From an uncultured Clostridia bacterium (GTDB taxonomy: Bacteria > Bacillota > Clostridia > Christensenellales > Borkfalkiaceae), in contig CASDRK010000014.1 of NCBI GenBank assembly GCA_949283125.1, positions 1-64,000 of the forward strand: a stretch of DNA of 64,000 bases. Direction: 5' to 3'. A program made the translations under genes and the position numbers. The notes beneath the pieces were generated by a model. The model did not search any database. It was not told the DNA's origin and saw only the letters and a program-made list of their open reading frames with translations. This document shows, piece by piece, positions 43,358 to 54,105 of the stretch (position 1 is the stretch's first letter; each line of letters begins with the position of its first letter).

Positions 43358-44086
43358 GTGATATATTCAAAGGTGATAGGTTTTTATAAAAATTACAGGG
43401 GACGCAAGTGCGTCATCGGCCACTCTTTCGAAGGCCGCGCCATCGTCGCCATGCACGTCGGCAGTCCGTTCGGCAGGCAGTACGTCGCCGCTTACGCCGT
43501 GCACGGCAGGGAGTGGATAACCGCCGGGCTGGCGCTGGAACACGTCAGGCGGCCGACGGCGGAGGGCGGGTGGATAATCCCGCTCGTCAATCCCGACGGC
43601 GCCGAAATCAGCCAGACCCGTTCGCCGCTGTGGAAGGCGAACGCCAGAGGAGTGGACGTCAACGTCAACTTCGACGCGGACTGGGGGACGGGCAGGTTCA
43701 ACACGCGCGTGCGCGGCCCCGAAAACTGCGTGGGCGACTGCCCGTTTTCGGAGTGCGAAAGCCTCGCCCTCGCTCGGTTCACGCAAAAGATCCGCCCCTA
43801 CGTCGCTTTCGCCTTTCATACCAAGGGCGAGGAGATATACTGGGAGTTCGGCGGTGCCGGCGACGAGCGCGGCGCGCATATGCTGGCGCGCGCCACCGGC
43901 TATTCCGTAAAGACGGTTGCGGGCAGCGCGGGCGGCTACAAGGACTGGTGCATACAAAAACTCGGCATTCCCGCATACACGCTGGAGTGCGGCGCCGATT
44001 CTCTCGAACATCCCATAAAAAGCTTGCGCGCCCTTAAAAGTTGTTTCGGCGCGCTGAGATATTTTACCGAACATTATGAAAAATAA
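43358..44086 (+). CDS. M14 family zinc carboxypeptidase, gamma-D-Glu-diaminopimelate type
   Basis: 242 residues with the zinc site HGREW (His, Glu) and AFHTKGEEIYW (third His), and the catalytic Glu in YTLECG. The substrate-binding segment reads GVDVNVNFDADWG, where carboxypeptidase A has NRNF; the Arg is missing, as in enzymes acting on peptidoglycan peptides, so a murein fragment is the likely substrate. GTG at 43358 is the first start. A TATATT six bases before it may be a weak promoter, but no -35 is seen. It lies 21 bases after rlmH and overlaps tadA by 11 bases. Confidence 0.8.
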   Translation: MIYSKVIGFYKNYRGRKCVIGHSFEGRAIVAMHVGSPFGRQYVAAYAVHGREWITAGLALEHVRRPTAEGGWIIPLVNPDGAEISQTRSPLWKANARGVDVNVNFDADWGTGRFNTRVRGPENCVGDCPFSECESLALARFTQKIRPYVAFAFHTKGEEIYWEFGGAGDERGAHMLARATGYSVKTVAGSAGGYKDWCIQKLGIPAYTLECGADSLEHPIKSLRALKSCFGALRYFTEHYEK

Positions 44087-44549
44087 ATTCATGGTAAGCG
44101 CGCTTAAATGCGCAAAGAAGGCCGGCGAAGAGGGCGAAGTCCCCATAGGCGCCGTGGTAGTGCTGGACGGCCGCGTGATATCGCGCGGACACAACCGCCG
44201 CACCGGCAGGCAGATAGCCACCGCCCACGCCGAGATAGAGGCCATAGAAAAGGCCTGCAAAAAACTTAAAAGCTGGCGGCTGCCCGAATGCGAACTGTAC
44301 GTCACGCTCGAACCCTGTCCGATGTGCATGGGCGCGGCCCTCAACGCCCGCATAAAAAAAATTTATTTCGGCGCTTACGAGGACAAGGGCCGTTCCCTCA
44401 CCCGCGAAATTGCCGGGGCCAATCTGCTCAATCACAGGATAGAGGTCGAGGGCGGAATAATGGAGGAGGAGTGCAGGGCCGTTCTTTCGGACTTTTTCTC
44501 GTCCATGCGCCTGCGCGAAAGAGCCAGGAAAGCCGACGACCGCACCTGA
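44076..44549 (+). CDS. tadA: tRNA adenosine(34) deaminase
   Basis: Makes inosine at the wobble position of tRNA-Arg(ACG). 157 residues with the deaminase motifs HAEIEAIE and EPCPMCMGA (zinc ligands His, two Cys; catalytic Glu). It starts inside the end of the M14 gene, so its translation is coupled. ATG at 44076 is the family-sized start; another ATG lies at 44091. Confidence 0.93.
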   Translation: MKNKFMVSALKCAKKAGEEGEVPIGAVVVLDGRVISRGHNRRTGRQIATAHAEIEAIEKACKKLKSWRLPECELYVTLEPCPMCMGAALNARIKKIYFGAYEDKGRSLTREIAGANLLNHRIEVEGGIMEEECRAVLSDFFSSMRLRERARKADDRT

Positions 44550-44551
44550 CG

Positions 44552-44580
44552 GACGGCGTTTTGTGCGCGCCGTCAATTTT
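44552..44580 (+). terminator. Intrinsic terminator after tadA
   Basis: GACGGCG (44552-44558) pairs with CGCCGTC (44568-44574), followed by AATTTT. Confidence 0.6.
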
Positions 44581-44631
44581 AGAAAATTATTAACAATATA
44601 ATTTAATAATGCAAAACCGCGCTCATTCGTG

Positions 44632-44660
44632 TTGACTTTGGCGGACATAAATTATACAAT
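44632..44660 (+). promoter_or_regulatory. Sigma-A promoter of prs
   Basis: TTGACT (44632-44637), a 17-base spacer and TACAAT (44655-44660). The leader is about 100 bases without an obvious riboswitch. Confidence 0.7.
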
Positions 44661-44769
44661 TGAATTACAACAATTATACAACGGTATCGTAAAAAGCGCT
44701 CCGCGGAAAAGCGGCTGCGCGGACGGCGGGTTTCCGCCGCACAAATGAAAAATTCGGAGGGATATCTTC

Positions 44770-45717
44770 ATGATCAATCACGGCACCGAGATCAAGCTCT
44801 TTTCGGGCAATTCCAACAGGCCTCTCGCCGAGGCGATAGCTGCCAAGCTCAACACAACGCTCGGCGAAATGGAGCTCACTCATTTTTCCGACGGCGAAAT
44901 TTACGTCCGCTACGATGAATCCATCCGCGGCCGCGACGTGTTCCTCATTCAGTCAACGTCCGATCCCGTCAACACCAATCTGATGGAACTGCTCATCATG
45001 ATCGATGCCGCAAAGCGCGCTTCCGCCGGCAGGATCACGGCCGTCATTCCCTATTTCGGCTATGCCCGTCAGGACAGAAAGGCACGTTCGCGCGAGCCCA
45101 TAACCGCAAAACTCGTGGCGAATCTTTTAACTTCCGCCGGAGCCGACAGGGTGCTCACCATGGATCTTCATTGCCTTCAGATACAGGGCTTTTTCGATAT
45201 TCCTCTGGATAATCTCGTCGGCGGCCCCACGCTGTATAACTACTTCAAACCCAAGGTGGACGAAAATTTCGTCGTCGTCTCTCCCGACATAGGCTCCGTG
45301 GCCAGGGCGCGCAAAGTAGCCGCACGCATGGACGCAAAAATGGCCATCATAGACAAGCGCCGTCCCAAGGCAAACGTGATGGAAGTAATGAACATCATAG
45401 GCGACGTTCAGGGCAAAAACTGCCTGATGGTCGACGATATGATAGATACCGCCGGCACCATAGTGCAGGGCGCAAAAGCGCTTAAGGAAGCGGGCGCCAA
45501 AGAAATTTACGCCTGCTGCTCGCACGGCGTTCTGTCCGGCCCCGCAGTCGAAAGGCTGGCCGCTTCGCCCATTACCGAGCTCGCAATGCTCGACACCATA
45601 AATATCCCCGAGCAAAAGCGTCTGCCCATATTCAGGATGATCTCCACGGCGGGCATCTTCGCCGCCGCGATAGAGAACGTCTATCTCGACAAATCCATGT
45701 CAAAGATATACGACTGA
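44770..45717 (+). CDS. prs: Ribose-phosphate pyrophosphokinase
   Basis: Makes PRPP from ribose 5-phosphate and ATP for nucleotide, His and Trp synthesis. 315 residues, class I: flexible loop [31 protein letters not shown] and the PRPP loop [11 protein letters not shown]. The start follows CGGAGGG. Confidence 0.96.
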   Translation: MINHGTEIKLFSGNSNRPLAEAIAAKLNTTLGEMELTHFSDGEIYVRYDESIRGRDVFLIQSTSDPVNTNLMELLIMIDAAKRASAGRITAVIPYFGYARQDRKARSREPITAKLVANLLTSAGADRVLTMDLHCLQIQGFFDIPLDNLVGGPTLYNYFKPKVDENFVVVSPDIGSVARARKVAARMDAKMAIIDKRRPKANVMEVMNIIGDVQGKNCLMVDDMIDTAGTIVQGAKALKEAGAKEIYACCSHGVLSGPAVERLAASPITELAMLDTINIPEQKRLPIFRMISTAGIFAAAIENVYLDKSMSKIYD

Positions 45718-45735
45718 CAATCAAGGCATGTCATC

Positions 45736-45765
45736 AGGCCACAGCCCGGCTGTGGCCTTGTTTTT
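45736..45765 (+). terminator. Intrinsic terminator of prs
   Basis: AGGCCACAG (45736-45744) pairs with CTGTGGCCT (45750-45758) around CCCGG, followed by TGTTTTT. Confidence 0.8.
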
Positions 45766-45811
45766 AAAAACCGGAACGCGCCGCGGGTGCGTTCCGTCCG
45801 CGGTTACTGCA

Positions 45812-46375
45812 ATGAAGATAATAGTAGGTCTGGGCAATCCCGAAGAAAAATATTTCAGAACCTTTCACAACATGGGCTGGCTCGCGGTGGGCGATCTGGC
45901 GGCAAATCTCGGCGCAAAATTCAAAAAGCGCGAGTGCGAGTCCGTCTGCGCAGAAGCCGGCATCGGCGGCGAAAAGATAGTCATTGCCCGTCCGCTCACC
46001 TATATGAATTGCTCCGGCAGGGCCGTCAGGCAGCTGCTGGCAAAGCACAGGGCGTCGCCCGCCGATCTCGTCGTCATCTACGACGATTACGATCTGCCTA
46101 AAGGCCACGTCCGCATAAGGCCTTCGGGCAGTGCCGGCACGCACAACGGCATGCGCTCCGTCATATCCGAGATAGGCTCGTCCGATTTCGTAAGGATACG
46201 CATCGGCATACGCGATCCGGAGATAAATATTCCGATAATCAATTATGTGCTCTCCGAAGTCCGTCCCGAGGACTACGAGCTCTTCGTGGCGGCCTGCGGC
46301 AGGGCCGCGGACGCGGCGCTTGCGCTTGCCAAAGGGGAAAAGACCGAAATTGTGATGACGCGCTACAACGGCTGA
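45812..46375 (+). CDS. pth: Peptidyl-tRNA hydrolase
   Basis: Recycles tRNA from prematurely released peptidyl-tRNA. 187 residues with GLGNPEEKYFRTFHNMGW (catalytic His), PLTYMNCSG and YDDYDLPKGHVRIRPSGSAGTHNGM. ATG at 45812 is the family start, yet no ribosome site precedes it (GCGGTTACTGCAATG) and a terminator lies just upstream. mfd follows after 33 bases, the usual pth-mfd arrangement of Firmicutes. Confidence 0.94.
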   Translation: MKIIVGLGNPEEKYFRTFHNMGWLAVGDLAANLGAKFKKRECESVCAEAGIGGEKIVIARPLTYMNCSGRAVRQLLAKHRASPADLVVIYDDYDLPKGHVRIRPSGSAGTHNGMRSVISEIGSSDFVRIRIGIRDPEINIPIINYVLSEVRPEDYELFVAACGRAADAALALAKGEKTEIVMTRYNG

Positions 46376-46408
46376 ACTCTTCCGTTGCGGCGCCGTCCGG
46401 TTCACGCG

Positions 46409-49400
46409 ATGAACTCTGGCTTTTTTACTTGCAACAACTTAAAGGGCGATTATCCCGCCCTCCTGAACGATGTCCGCCTCGGCACGCCGACGGCGGTTTT
46501 CGGCGTTTCGGACAGTCAGAAATATCTCACTGCCGGATTGTTCGGCGGCACGGTGCTGTACATTGCGCCCGACCCGATCTCGGCAGAAAAGGCGTATGCC
46601 GCCATGCGCACGCTTTCGGGCAGAAAGTGCGCGTATCTTCCGCCCAAGGACGATGTGCTGCTCTACAAAGACGCTGTCTCGCGCGACGTTCTGTTCCGCC
46701 GCATGGCGGCTCTGCACGCGATATCGCACGGGGCGGATATAATCGTGTGCGACGTGGAATCCGCCATTCAGCTCGTCCCCCGCGAAGTGCCGTCCGTAAC
46801 GCTGAATAGGGGAGAGGAGACTGACTTTTCCTCGCTGCCCTCAAAGCTGACGGCGATGGGATACACGCGCGAGTATGCCGCAGAGAGCGCCGGCACGTTT
46901 GCCGTGCGCGGCGATATTCTGGACGTGTGGCCGGTCGGCGCGGACATGCCCGTGCGCGTGGATTTTTTCGGCGACCTCGTGGAAAGGATACGCCCTTACG
47001 ACGCGGCGGGCGGGGAGAAGCTCGACGATATCGGCCGGGCGGAGCTCATCGCCGCTACCGACGCGCTGATAGCGGAAGGCGATCTGCCGGTCGTGCGCGC
47101 CGCTCTGTCGGCGGGACTCAGAAAATGCGCTTCCGGCCGCGCTTACGAGCGTTCGCGGGCCATTGCGGACGAGATCGAAGGCCGGCTCTCGGCGGGCGCT
47201 CCGTTTGCGGGCGCGTCCTTCCTGATGCCGCTTCTGTCCTCGTCGTGCACGCTTTTCGACCTTCTGCCGGCCGACTGCCTCGTCGTGCTTGACGAATGCA
47301 AGAGCATTTCCGACAGGCTCTCCGCCCTGTGCAGGGAACACGACGAGCGCTTCAGAAGTCTCAATGAGGGAGGCGAGGTGTTCGATTTCTGCGCCGCGCA
47401 GTTCATCGGCGAGGACAGGTTCGTCGCGCGCGTGCAGTCCTTCCGCGATCTCGCGCTTCAGACGTTCACCTCTTCCACGCAGTTCTTTCGTCCGTTAAAG
47501 ACGTATAATCTCCATTCCACTCCTACGCCGTCCTATCTAAATTCCGCGCCCGCCCTCATATCCGATATAAAAAACTGGCGCGCGGGCGGCTACCGCGTGC
47601 TGGTATTCACCGGCAGCGTGCACAGGCTGGAAAAGCTTGCCGACGCGCTGGACGGAGAATATATCGCCGTCGACCGCCTGCCGGACAGTCTGGACGCCAT
47701 GCGCGGCGTTTGTCTGAGTTCGGAAGAGCTTGCAAAGGGATTTGTCCTGCACGAAGCAAAACTTGCGATCGTGGGCAGCGGCGACATATACACCAAGGCC
47801 GTTCAGCGCAGGGTGCGCCGCCGCAGGGGCGACCTGTTCGCCGCGCCCGAGGTGGGCGATTACGCCGTGCACGAAAAGCACGGCATAGGCCGCATTACCG
47901 GCACAAAAAAAATAGAAACGACCGACGGCATCAAGGAATACATCGCCATAGAGTATCGCGGCGGAGACGTGCTGTACGTGCCCGTCGAGCAGATGGACAT
48001 ACTCTCCAAATATTCCGGCGAGGGCTCGCCCGCGCTGTCCAGAATAGGCGGCGCCGAATTTGAAAGGGTAAAGGAGAGGGTGCGCCAGTCCATAAAAAAG
48101 CTGGCCTTCGATCTGAAGGAACTGTATGCCGAGCGCTCGCGCCGCGTCGGTCACCGTTTCCCCGAACACGCCGCCATGATGGAGGAATTCGAGAACGCGT
48201 TCGAGTATGAGGAGACGGCCGACCAGCTGGCCAGCATAGATGAGATCAAGCGCGACATGTGCTCCGACAAAGTGATGGACAGGCTGTTGTGCGGCGACGT
48301 CGGCTACGGCAAGACGGAAGTCGCGCTCCGCGCCATCTACCTCTGCGTGCTCGGCGGCAAGCAGGCGGCGTTCATGTGTCCGAGCACGATACTCTCCGAA
48401 CAGCACTACAGGACCGCTCTGCGCCGGTTCAACGACTTCGGCGTGCGCGTCGAAAAACTCAACCGCTTTCTCACCCCGGCCGAACAGCAAAAGGTGCTCG
48501 GCCGTCTGGCGGCGGGAGATGTCGACGTCGTCATAGGCACTCACCGCCTGTTGTCCGACGACGTCAGGTTCTGCGACCTCGGACTGCTCGTCCTCGACGA
48601 AGAACAGCGCTTCGGCGTCGAGCACAAGGAAAAAATAAAACACATCAAAAACGACGTGGACTGTCTCACCATGACGGCCACGCCCATTCCGCGCACGCTG
48701 CACATGTCGCTGGCCGGCATAAGGGACATAAGCACCATAACCACGCCCCCGCAAAAGCGACTGCCCGTTCAGACGTACGTGGTGGAGGAGACTCCCGCGC
48801 TCATACGCGACGCGGTGCTGCGCGAGATAGCGCGCGGCGGGCAGGTATTCGTGCTGTATAACCGCGTGGAGACCATATCGTCGTTCGCGGGCAAACTGTG
48901 CGAACTCGTGCCCGAAGCAAACGTCACTTACGCTCACGGCAGAATGGACAAAAACACGCTCGAATCCAACGTGTTTGCCTTTTACCGCGGCGAAAAGAAC
49001 GTGCTTGTCACCACCACCATAATCGAAAACGGAATAGATCTGCCCAACGCAAACACCATAATAGTCATCGATTCCGACCGACTCGGCATCTCGCAGCTCT
49101 ATCAGCTGCGCGGCAGGGTGGGAAGGGGAGCGCGCCTTGCCTCCGCCTATTTTACGTTCCGCCCGGACAAGGTGATGACGAGCGAAGCCACCGAAAGGCT
49201 CAAAGCCATAATGCAGTTTACCGAGCTGGGTTCGGGATTCAAGATAGCCATGCGCGACCTCGAAATAAGGGGAGCGGGCAACGTCCTCGGCGCCGAACAG
49301 CACGGCCACATGGATAAAGTGGGATATGAGCTGTACTCAAAGCTCTTAAAGGAGGAGCTCACCGGCGAAAACGTGTTCTCCGCGGAGCTCGACGTAAAGG

Positions 49401-49831
49401 CCACCGCATACATTCCCGAAAGCTATATAGAGAGCAGCGCGGGCAGACTGGACGCGTATAAACAGATAGCCGAAATACGCACCGTTGGCGATTACAAGCG
49501 CGTTCTGCGCTCCGTGGAGGAGAATTACGGCCCCATGCCGGACTGCGTGTTCAACCTTCTCATAATCGCCGTGCTCAAGGCGTACGCGGCCAAATTCAAC
49601 GTCAAAAAGATAAGCGTCAATTCTGCGGGCGGCAGTCTCGAGCTGCCCTCGCTCAACGCTCTCAGCGACGGCAGGTTGTCCGGCGCTCTGCAAAAATATG
49701 CGGGAAAAGTCACGCTCTCCATGGCCCGCGTGCCGTCCATACAGTTCAAACCCTCGTCCACGCCCGTAAAAACCATGCTGGGCATGACAAATTTTTTAAA
49801 ATTTGCGGCAAGTTTCACGCAAAATCAATAA
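46409..49831 (+). CDS. mfd: Transcription-repair coupling factor
   Basis: Dislodges RNA polymerase stalled at lesions and recruits UvrA. 1140 residues with the UvrB-like N-terminal modules (about 1-340), the RNA polymerase interaction region near [14 protein letters not shown], the translocase motifs [28 protein letters not shown] and [20 protein letters not shown], the RecG-like TRG motif and the C-terminal D7 domain. ATG at 46409 has no clear ribosome site and follows pth closely. uvrB and uvrA are also in this window but far apart. Confidence 0.96.
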   Translation: MNSGFFTCNNLKGDYPALLNDVRLGTPTAVFGVSDSQKYLTAGLFGGTVLYIAPDPISAEKAYAAMRTLSGRKCAYLPPKDDVLLYKDAVSRDVLFRRMAALHAISHGADIIVCDVESAIQLVPREVPSVTLNRGEETDFSSLPSKLTAMGYTREYAAESAGTFAVRGDILDVWPVGADMPVRVDFFGDLVERIRPYDAAGGEKLDDIGRAELIAATDALIAEGDLPVVRAALSAGLRKCASGRAYERSRAIADEIEGRLSAGAPFAGASFLMPLLSSSCTLFDLLPADCLVVLDECKSISDRLSALCREHDERFRSLNEGGEVFDFCAAQFIGEDRFVARVQSFRDLALQTFTSSTQFFRPLKTYNLHSTPTPSYLNSAPALISDIKNWRAGGYRVLVFTGSVHRLEKLADALDGEYIAVDRLPDSLDAMRGVCLSSEELAKGFVLHEAKLAIVGSGDIYTKAVQRRVRRRRGDLFAAPEVGDYAVHEKHGIGRITGTKKIETTDGIKEYIAIEYRGGDVLYVPVEQMDILSKYSGEGSPALSRIGGAEFERVKERVRQSIKKLAFDLKELYAERSRRVGHRFPEHAAMMEEFENAFEYEETADQLASIDEIKRDMCSDKVMDRLLCGDVGYGKTEVALRAIYLCVLGGKQAAFMCPSTILSEQHYRTALRRFNDFGVRVEKLNRFLTPAEQQKVLGRLAAGDVDVVIGTHRLLSDDVRFCDLGLLVLDEEQRFGVEHKEKIKHIKNDVDCLTMTATPIPRTLHMSLAGIRDISTITTPPQKRLPVQTYVVEETPALIRDAVLREIARGGQVFVLYNRVETISSFAGKLCELVPEANVTYAHGRMDKNTLESNVFAFYRGEKNVLVTTTIIENGIDLPNANTIIVIDSDRLGISQLYQLRGRVGRGARLASAYFTFRPDKVMTSEATERLKAIMQFTELGSGFKIAMRDLEIRGAGNVLGAEQHGHMDKVGYELYSKLLKEELTGENVFSAELDVKATAYIPESYIESSAGRLDAYKQIAEIRTVGDYKRVLRSVEENYGPMPDCVFNLLIIAVLKAYAAKFNVKKISVNSAGGSLELPSLNALSDGRLSGALQKYAGKVTLSMARVPSIQFKPSSTPVKTMLGMTNFLKFAASFTQNQ

Positions 49832-49838
49832 AATTTGT

Positions 49839-49867
49839 TTGCTATAATACTTTAAATATCGTATAAT
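49839..49867 (+). promoter_or_regulatory. Sigma-A promoter of the PrsA-like lipoprotein gene
   Basis: TTGCTA (49839-49844), a 17-base spacer and TATAAT (49862-49867). Confidence 0.55.
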
Positions 49868-49923
49868 ATTTGCGTATTGTAAAAAGTGCGGAGTCCGTCG
49901 CGGCTCCGCTTGCGGAGATTTTC

Positions 49924-52146
49924 ATGAAAAGTAAAACGCTCGTATGCGCGGGGCTTGCCGCCGCGCTCACCATGTCCGTCGCATTCTCGTCCGGCTGCGC
50001 CACGCGAAACGAGGAGGACATGAAACAGATAGTCGCCACCGTGGACATAACCAAGAGCGACAATCTTCAGGAGGAGGGGCTGTCCGACTATGCCGCGGCC
50101 ATCTCGTCGCAGAAGGATATAACCAAAATGGAGCTGATGGCTTCCTTCTACAACGTGGGTTATTCCTATGTGCAGAGCGGTTCTACCTATGCCGAGGTGT
50201 TCGAAATGCTCGTCGACGCCCTCACCGGTACGGCCGTGCTCACCCAGTACGCCACCTTGAGTCTCATCAGGGACAAGAGCGCCGGCAACTCTTCGTATCT
50301 TCAGGAATACCTTGCAAAATCCACCGAAGTCGAAAGGTATGAATTCCTTCTCGACGGCGAGACAGCTCTCAACGACGACGGCACCGAAGGTTACGACCGC
50401 GTGCTGGCCGCCCGCTATTCGCTCTATTCGGGGATCAACTCTTCCCTCGACTCCCTCGAGCAGAGCATAATCGACGAAGAGGAGGATTCCTCCTCGTCGT
50501 CCGACACCCGCACGATACCCGGCGGAGCCGACGAGGAGAGGGAGGATTATCTTCCCCTCGACGAGAATAACAAGAACAAGCTCGATTACAACATCTTCAC
50601 CGGTTACGAAGGTTACCTCATCGGCGATAGCGGCGCATATGAGGACGATCAGCTTGAAGGCTCAACGCGCGCCACCCGCCGCAAGGCCTATGCCTCGTTC
50701 ATAACCAACCTGCGCGACAACTTCCTCATCGGCGAGGAAGAGGACGTGCGCGACGTGCTGTCCATTTCGTATATTCAGGAAGAATATCTCTCCCAGCTTC
50801 AGCAGCAGGTCATCAACGAGTATTACGAAAGATATCAGTCGGCACAGGAGGAGCTCATCGAAAAGGTGGACGGCGACGGCGTTTATACCTTCCTTCAGTC
50901 GAGGTATGAAAGCGACCTTGCCGATCAGACCAACTCATATTCGCAGTTCTCCGCGTTCGAGTCTGCCATGAGTTCGGTATCCGACACGTCTTTCCTGCTC
51001 TATGCTCCCGCCACCGAGGGCACCGACGGCGGCTCGTACGGCTTTGTCTACAACATTCTGCTTCCCTTCAACGCGGCGCAGAACGTGAATATAGACACAA
51101 GCGACACTTCCGCGCAGTACTACTTTGCTCGCAAAGCTCTGCTCGAAGATATCACGGCCACCGATCAGCGTTCCGTCTGGTTCAACGGCGCTACCGACTA
51201 CTCCTTCGACGCTTCCGCCGACAACATCGGCATCGATTACTACGGCAAGGACGCGGGCAGGGACTATCTGTTCTTTGAAGACAATCTGCTTCACGGCGAC
51301 AGATACAGCAAACTTGAAAAGTACGACGGCCGCTATTCATACAACGGCACCGTCGTAGAGAACGACGACGGCTCCTACAGCCTTTCGCCCGCCAAACTCA
51401 CCATCGACGATATGCTTGCGGAGTTTGAAGCTTACGTCGAATACGTCATGGGCGGCGACACCGTGGAAATAGCCAGGCAGGACAGCTATAACGTCGACGA
51501 TTATACGCAGTATTACACCGACGAGACCAAGGACCTTCCCGACAGCCAGAAAAAGATAGACTACTCCAGATTCGTCTATGCGAAGGGAAAGGTCGATCTC
51601 GGCTACGACTTCACTCAGCAGACTCAGCTTTCGTCCTTCCTTGCAAACATGTTCGTCTCCGAAGGCGAAAACAGCGCGGCTTACAAGGCGATGAGCGCCG
51701 TCAACGAACTGCAGTTTGCTTACACCACCGATACTTCCGTGCTCTCGCAGTACATCGGTTACAGCGTTTCGGCGTTCACCACCAGCTACGTGCCCGAATT
51801 CGAGTACGCCGCACAGCAGGCGGTCAACGAAGGGCCCGGTACGGTCTATGTGTGCGCCGCCGACTACGGCTGGCATATCATATACGTTACAGCCACATAC
51901 CCCGTCGGCAGTGCCGACGGCGAGGGCGGAGCCGTTTACGGCGACCTTGAGTGGACGGCGGAATACGTTCTTAAAGAGGGCACTTTCCAGAACCTTTATT
52001 ATAACTGGATCAAGGACAGCACTCTCTCTTCCGTAACCACCAACCGCCGCGCGGTCATCAACGAACTCTTCGGCGGAAACGCCACCGTCACCAGGCACGA
52101 GGACGCCTACCGCGATCTTTTGGAACTGGACAGCCAGTCGGCATAA
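49924..52146 (+). CDS. Large lipoprotein related to PrsA/SurA foldases
   Basis: 740 residues. Residues 1-23 are a lipoprotein signal peptide (lipobox SSGC). The body is Asp/Glu-, Ser- and Tyr-rich, with a charged low-complexity stretch (EEEDSSSSSD) near 185-200. Near residue 645 the text VYVCAADYGWHIIYVTATYP resembles the end of a parvulin domain, and the position after mfd is where many clostridia carry a PrsA-type peptidyl-prolyl isomerase. A complete parvulin core is not evident, so it may be a chaperone without isomerase activity. ATG 49924 follows CGGAG. Confidence 0.65.
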   Translation: MKSKTLVCAGLAAALTMSVAFSSGCATRNEEDMKQIVATVDITKSDNLQEEGLSDYAAAISSQKDITKMELMASFYNVGYSYVQSGSTYAEVFEMLVDALTGTAVLTQYATLSLIRDKSAGNSSYLQEYLAKSTEVERYEFLLDGETALNDDGTEGYDRVLAARYSLYSGINSSLDSLEQSIIDEEEDSSSSSDTRTIPGGADEEREDYLPLDENNKNKLDYNIFTGYEGYLIGDSGAYEDDQLEGSTRATRRKAYASFITNLRDNFLIGEEEDVRDVLSISYIQEEYLSQLQQQVINEYYERYQSAQEELIEKVDGDGVYTFLQSRYESDLADQTNSYSQFSAFESAMSSVSDTSFLLYAPATEGTDGGSYGFVYNILLPFNAAQNVNIDTSDTSAQYYFARKALLEDITATDQRSVWFNGATDYSFDASADNIGIDYYGKDAGRDYLFFEDNLLHGDRYSKLEKYDGRYSYNGTVVENDDGSYSLSPAKLTIDDMLAEFEAYVEYVMGGDTVEIARQDSYNVDDYTQYYTDETKDLPDSQKKIDYSRFVYAKGKVDLGYDFTQQTQLSSFLANMFVSEGENSAAYKAMSAVNELQFAYTTDTSVLSQYIGYSVSAFTTSYVPEFEYAAQQAVNEGPGTVYVCAADYGWHIIYVTATYPVGSADGEGGAVYGDLEWTAEYVLKEGTFQNLYYNWIKDSTLSSVTTNRRAVINELFGGNATVTRHEDAYRDLLELDSQSA

Positions 52147-52184
52147 AGGCGCGCCGGCAACCGGTTCGTTCAACTTGTTTTTCT

Positions 52185-52217
52185 GCGCCCGCCGCGGCGT
52201 GTATCCGCGGCGGGCGC
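52185..52217. repeat. GC-rich hairpin between the lipoprotein gene and uppP
   Basis: Perfect 13-base arms (52185-52197 and 52205-52217) around CGTGTAT, without a T tract. Probably ends the lipoprotein transcript. Confidence 0.5.
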
Positions 52218-52272
52218 TATATCTTAACCGGCCATTTTAAGGTCGGCCGTCGCTGCGGCGGCAGGAGGGTTT

Positions 52273-53100
52273 ATGGAGATCTGGCAGGCTGTTGTGCTCG
52301 GCCTCGTGCAGGGGCTGACGGAGTTTTTGCCCGTTTCGTCAAGCGGTCATCTGGCCTTTATACAGGGACTGATGGGGCTGAACGACGGACAGATAAATCT
52401 GTTGCTTTTCAATATATTGCTTCACGTCGGCACGCTCGTTGCCGTCTGCGCCGTTTTCTGGCGCGATATCATCGACCTGTTCAAAAAGCCTTTCAAAACG
52501 TTGCTCTATCTCATTGTGGCCACCATTCCGGCCGGCATAGTCGGGCTGCTGTTCATGGACTGGTCCGAAAGTCTGACAAGCAGCGGCTACATCGGCATAC
52601 TGCTGGCGTCGTTCTTTACGCTCACGGCCGTGCTGCTCTTCGTCACCGAGCTCGTCGCAAAACGCCGCGACAAGCAGAAGGAGCTGCCCCTCGGCTGGCG
52701 CACCACCGTGCCCATGGGCCTCGCCCAGGCGGTTGCGGCGCTCTTTCCCGGACTTTCGCGCAGCGGCTCAACGATATGCGCCGGGGTGCTCGCGGGCGGA
52801 CGGTCGGAAGATCTGTCCAGATTTTCATTCTTGATGAGCATACCCGTGATACTCGGCAGTTTTGCCGTCTCTCTCGTAAAGGGGGCGGTGAACGGCGACC
52901 TGTCCGCGTCCGTCTCAGCCATGGGAGCCGACGCAGGCTGGTGCATAGCGCTCGGGTTCATAGTGGCCGCGGTGTCCGGATTGTTCGCAATCAAGGTCAT
53001 GATTGCCGCCATCAGAAATGCCAACTACAAGTGGTTCAGTCTGTATCTCGTTCTGCTGGCCGTGACATGCATAGTTCTGCACTGCACGGGACATCTTTGA
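52273..53100 (+). CDS. uppP: Undecaprenyl-diphosphatase
   Basis: Regenerates the C55-P lipid carrier for cell-wall synthesis; basal overproduction gives bacitracin resistance. 275 residues, about eight membrane segments, with the two BacA motifs GLTEFLPVSSSGHL and FPGLSRSGSTI. The start follows GCAGGAGGG. Confidence 0.95.
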   Translation: MEIWQAVVLGLVQGLTEFLPVSSSGHLAFIQGLMGLNDGQINLLLFNILLHVGTLVAVCAVFWRDIIDLFKKPFKTLLYLIVATIPAGIVGLLFMDWSESLTSSGYIGILLASFFTLTAVLLFVTELVAKRRDKQKELPLGWRTTVPMGLAQAVAALFPGLSRSGSTICAGVLAGGRSEDLSRFSFLMSIPVILGSFAVSLVKGAVNGDLSASVSAMGADAGWCIALGFIVAAVSGLFAIKVMIAAIRNANYKWFSLYLVLLAVTCIVLHCTGHL

Positions 53101-53122
53101 TTTTTGATTTTTCGCCTCATGA

Positions 53123-53161
53123 GGCGGCGCGCAACGCAGTTGCGCGCCGCCTATATTATTT
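53123..53161 (+). terminator. Intrinsic terminator of uppP
   Basis: A perfect 13-bp stem (53123-53135 with 53139-53151) with a GCA loop is followed by TATATTATTTT. Confidence 0.7.
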
Positions 53162-53325
53162 TCATTGTCGGCTCTGTTTCGCCGCATGCGCGAAACCTAC
53201 CGTTGCGCGTGGCTGTCAACAAATGGTTGCGCGGCAGATATGGCGCAAACACTTTACAGCGGCGCCGTATATATAGTACAATAAATCCGCGCGGAACTCC
53301 GCGCGGAAAATACAGAGAGGTGTAT

Positions 53326-54105
53326 ATGCAGGACAACGTCATTCTGCGGGCCGAAGGTCTCAAAAAGACCTTTAAACTGCCCTTGAAACAACAAAAGCTC
53401 GAAGGCGGAGCCAAATGCAAGACTGCGGTCGACGACCTGTCGTTTACCGCCAACCGCGGCGAGATCTTCGGGCTGCTCGGGCCGAACGGCGCGGGCAAGA
53501 CCACCACGCTGCGCATGCTTGCAACGCTCATAAAGCCCGATTCGGGCGACGCCTTCATAGACGGCGCAAGCATCGTTTCCGACCCTTCGGGCGTCAGGAA
53601 TAAAATAGGCTTTCTGACCAGCGAACTCAGGCTGGAGGACTTTTTTACGCCCGCCTATCTGTTCGATTTTTTCTCCGAGCTGCGCGGCGTGCCGCAGGAC
53701 GTCCGCAACGAGCGCAGGCGCTCAATGTTCGCACGTTTCGGCATAGACAGGTTTGCCGAAGTTAAAATGGCCAACCTTTCCACGGGCATGAAGCAGAAGG
53801 TATCCATAGCCGTTTCGGTGGTGCACGATCCCGATTTCATCATTTTCGACGAGCCTACAAACGGGCTGGACGTGCTTACGGCAAAGACGGTCACGGACTA
53901 TCTTGCCGAACTGCGCGCCGAAGGCAAGAGCATAATACTTTCCACGCACATATTTTCCCTCGTCGAAAAGCTGTGCGACAGGGTGGGCGTGATAATCGAC
54001 GGCCGTCTCGTCGCGCTCGACGCGCTCTCCGTTCTCACCGCGGAAAAGTCGCTCGAAGACAAGTTTTTCGACCTGTATTCCCAATTTTCGGAGGAAAGAC
54101 GATGA
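53326..54105 (+). CDS. ABC transporter ATP-binding protein, NatA type
   Basis: 259 residues with Walker A ([10 protein letters not shown]), the signature LSTGMKQK, Walker B ([12 protein letters not shown]) and the switch His in STHIFSLVE. The protein is closest in layout to sodium exporter NatA. ATG at 53326 is chosen because GAGAGG precedes it; the longer open frame runs through the uppP terminator. A CCGCGCGG palindrome pair in the leader (53288-53307) can form an 8-bp hairpin. It overlaps the permease gene by four bases. Confidence 0.88.
   Translation: MQDNVILRAEGLKKTFKLPLKQQKLEGGAKCKTAVDDLSFTANRGEIFGLLGPNGAGKTTTLRMLATLIKPDSGDAFIDGASIVSDPSGVRNKIGFLTSELRLEDFFTPAYLFDFFSELRGVPQDVRNERRRSMFARFGIDRFAEVKMANLSTGMKQKVSIAVSVVHDPDFIIFDEPTNGLDVLTAKTVTDYLAELRAEGKSIILSTHIFSLVEKLCDRVGVIIDGRLVALDALSVLTAEKSLEDKFFDLYSQFSEERR

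Noticed and set aside
47537-49309. 590-codon open frame on the minus strand inside mfd
   Set aside because: It lies entirely antisense to a recognised gene, has no family motif, and such long shadow frames are expected in G+C-rich coding DNA.
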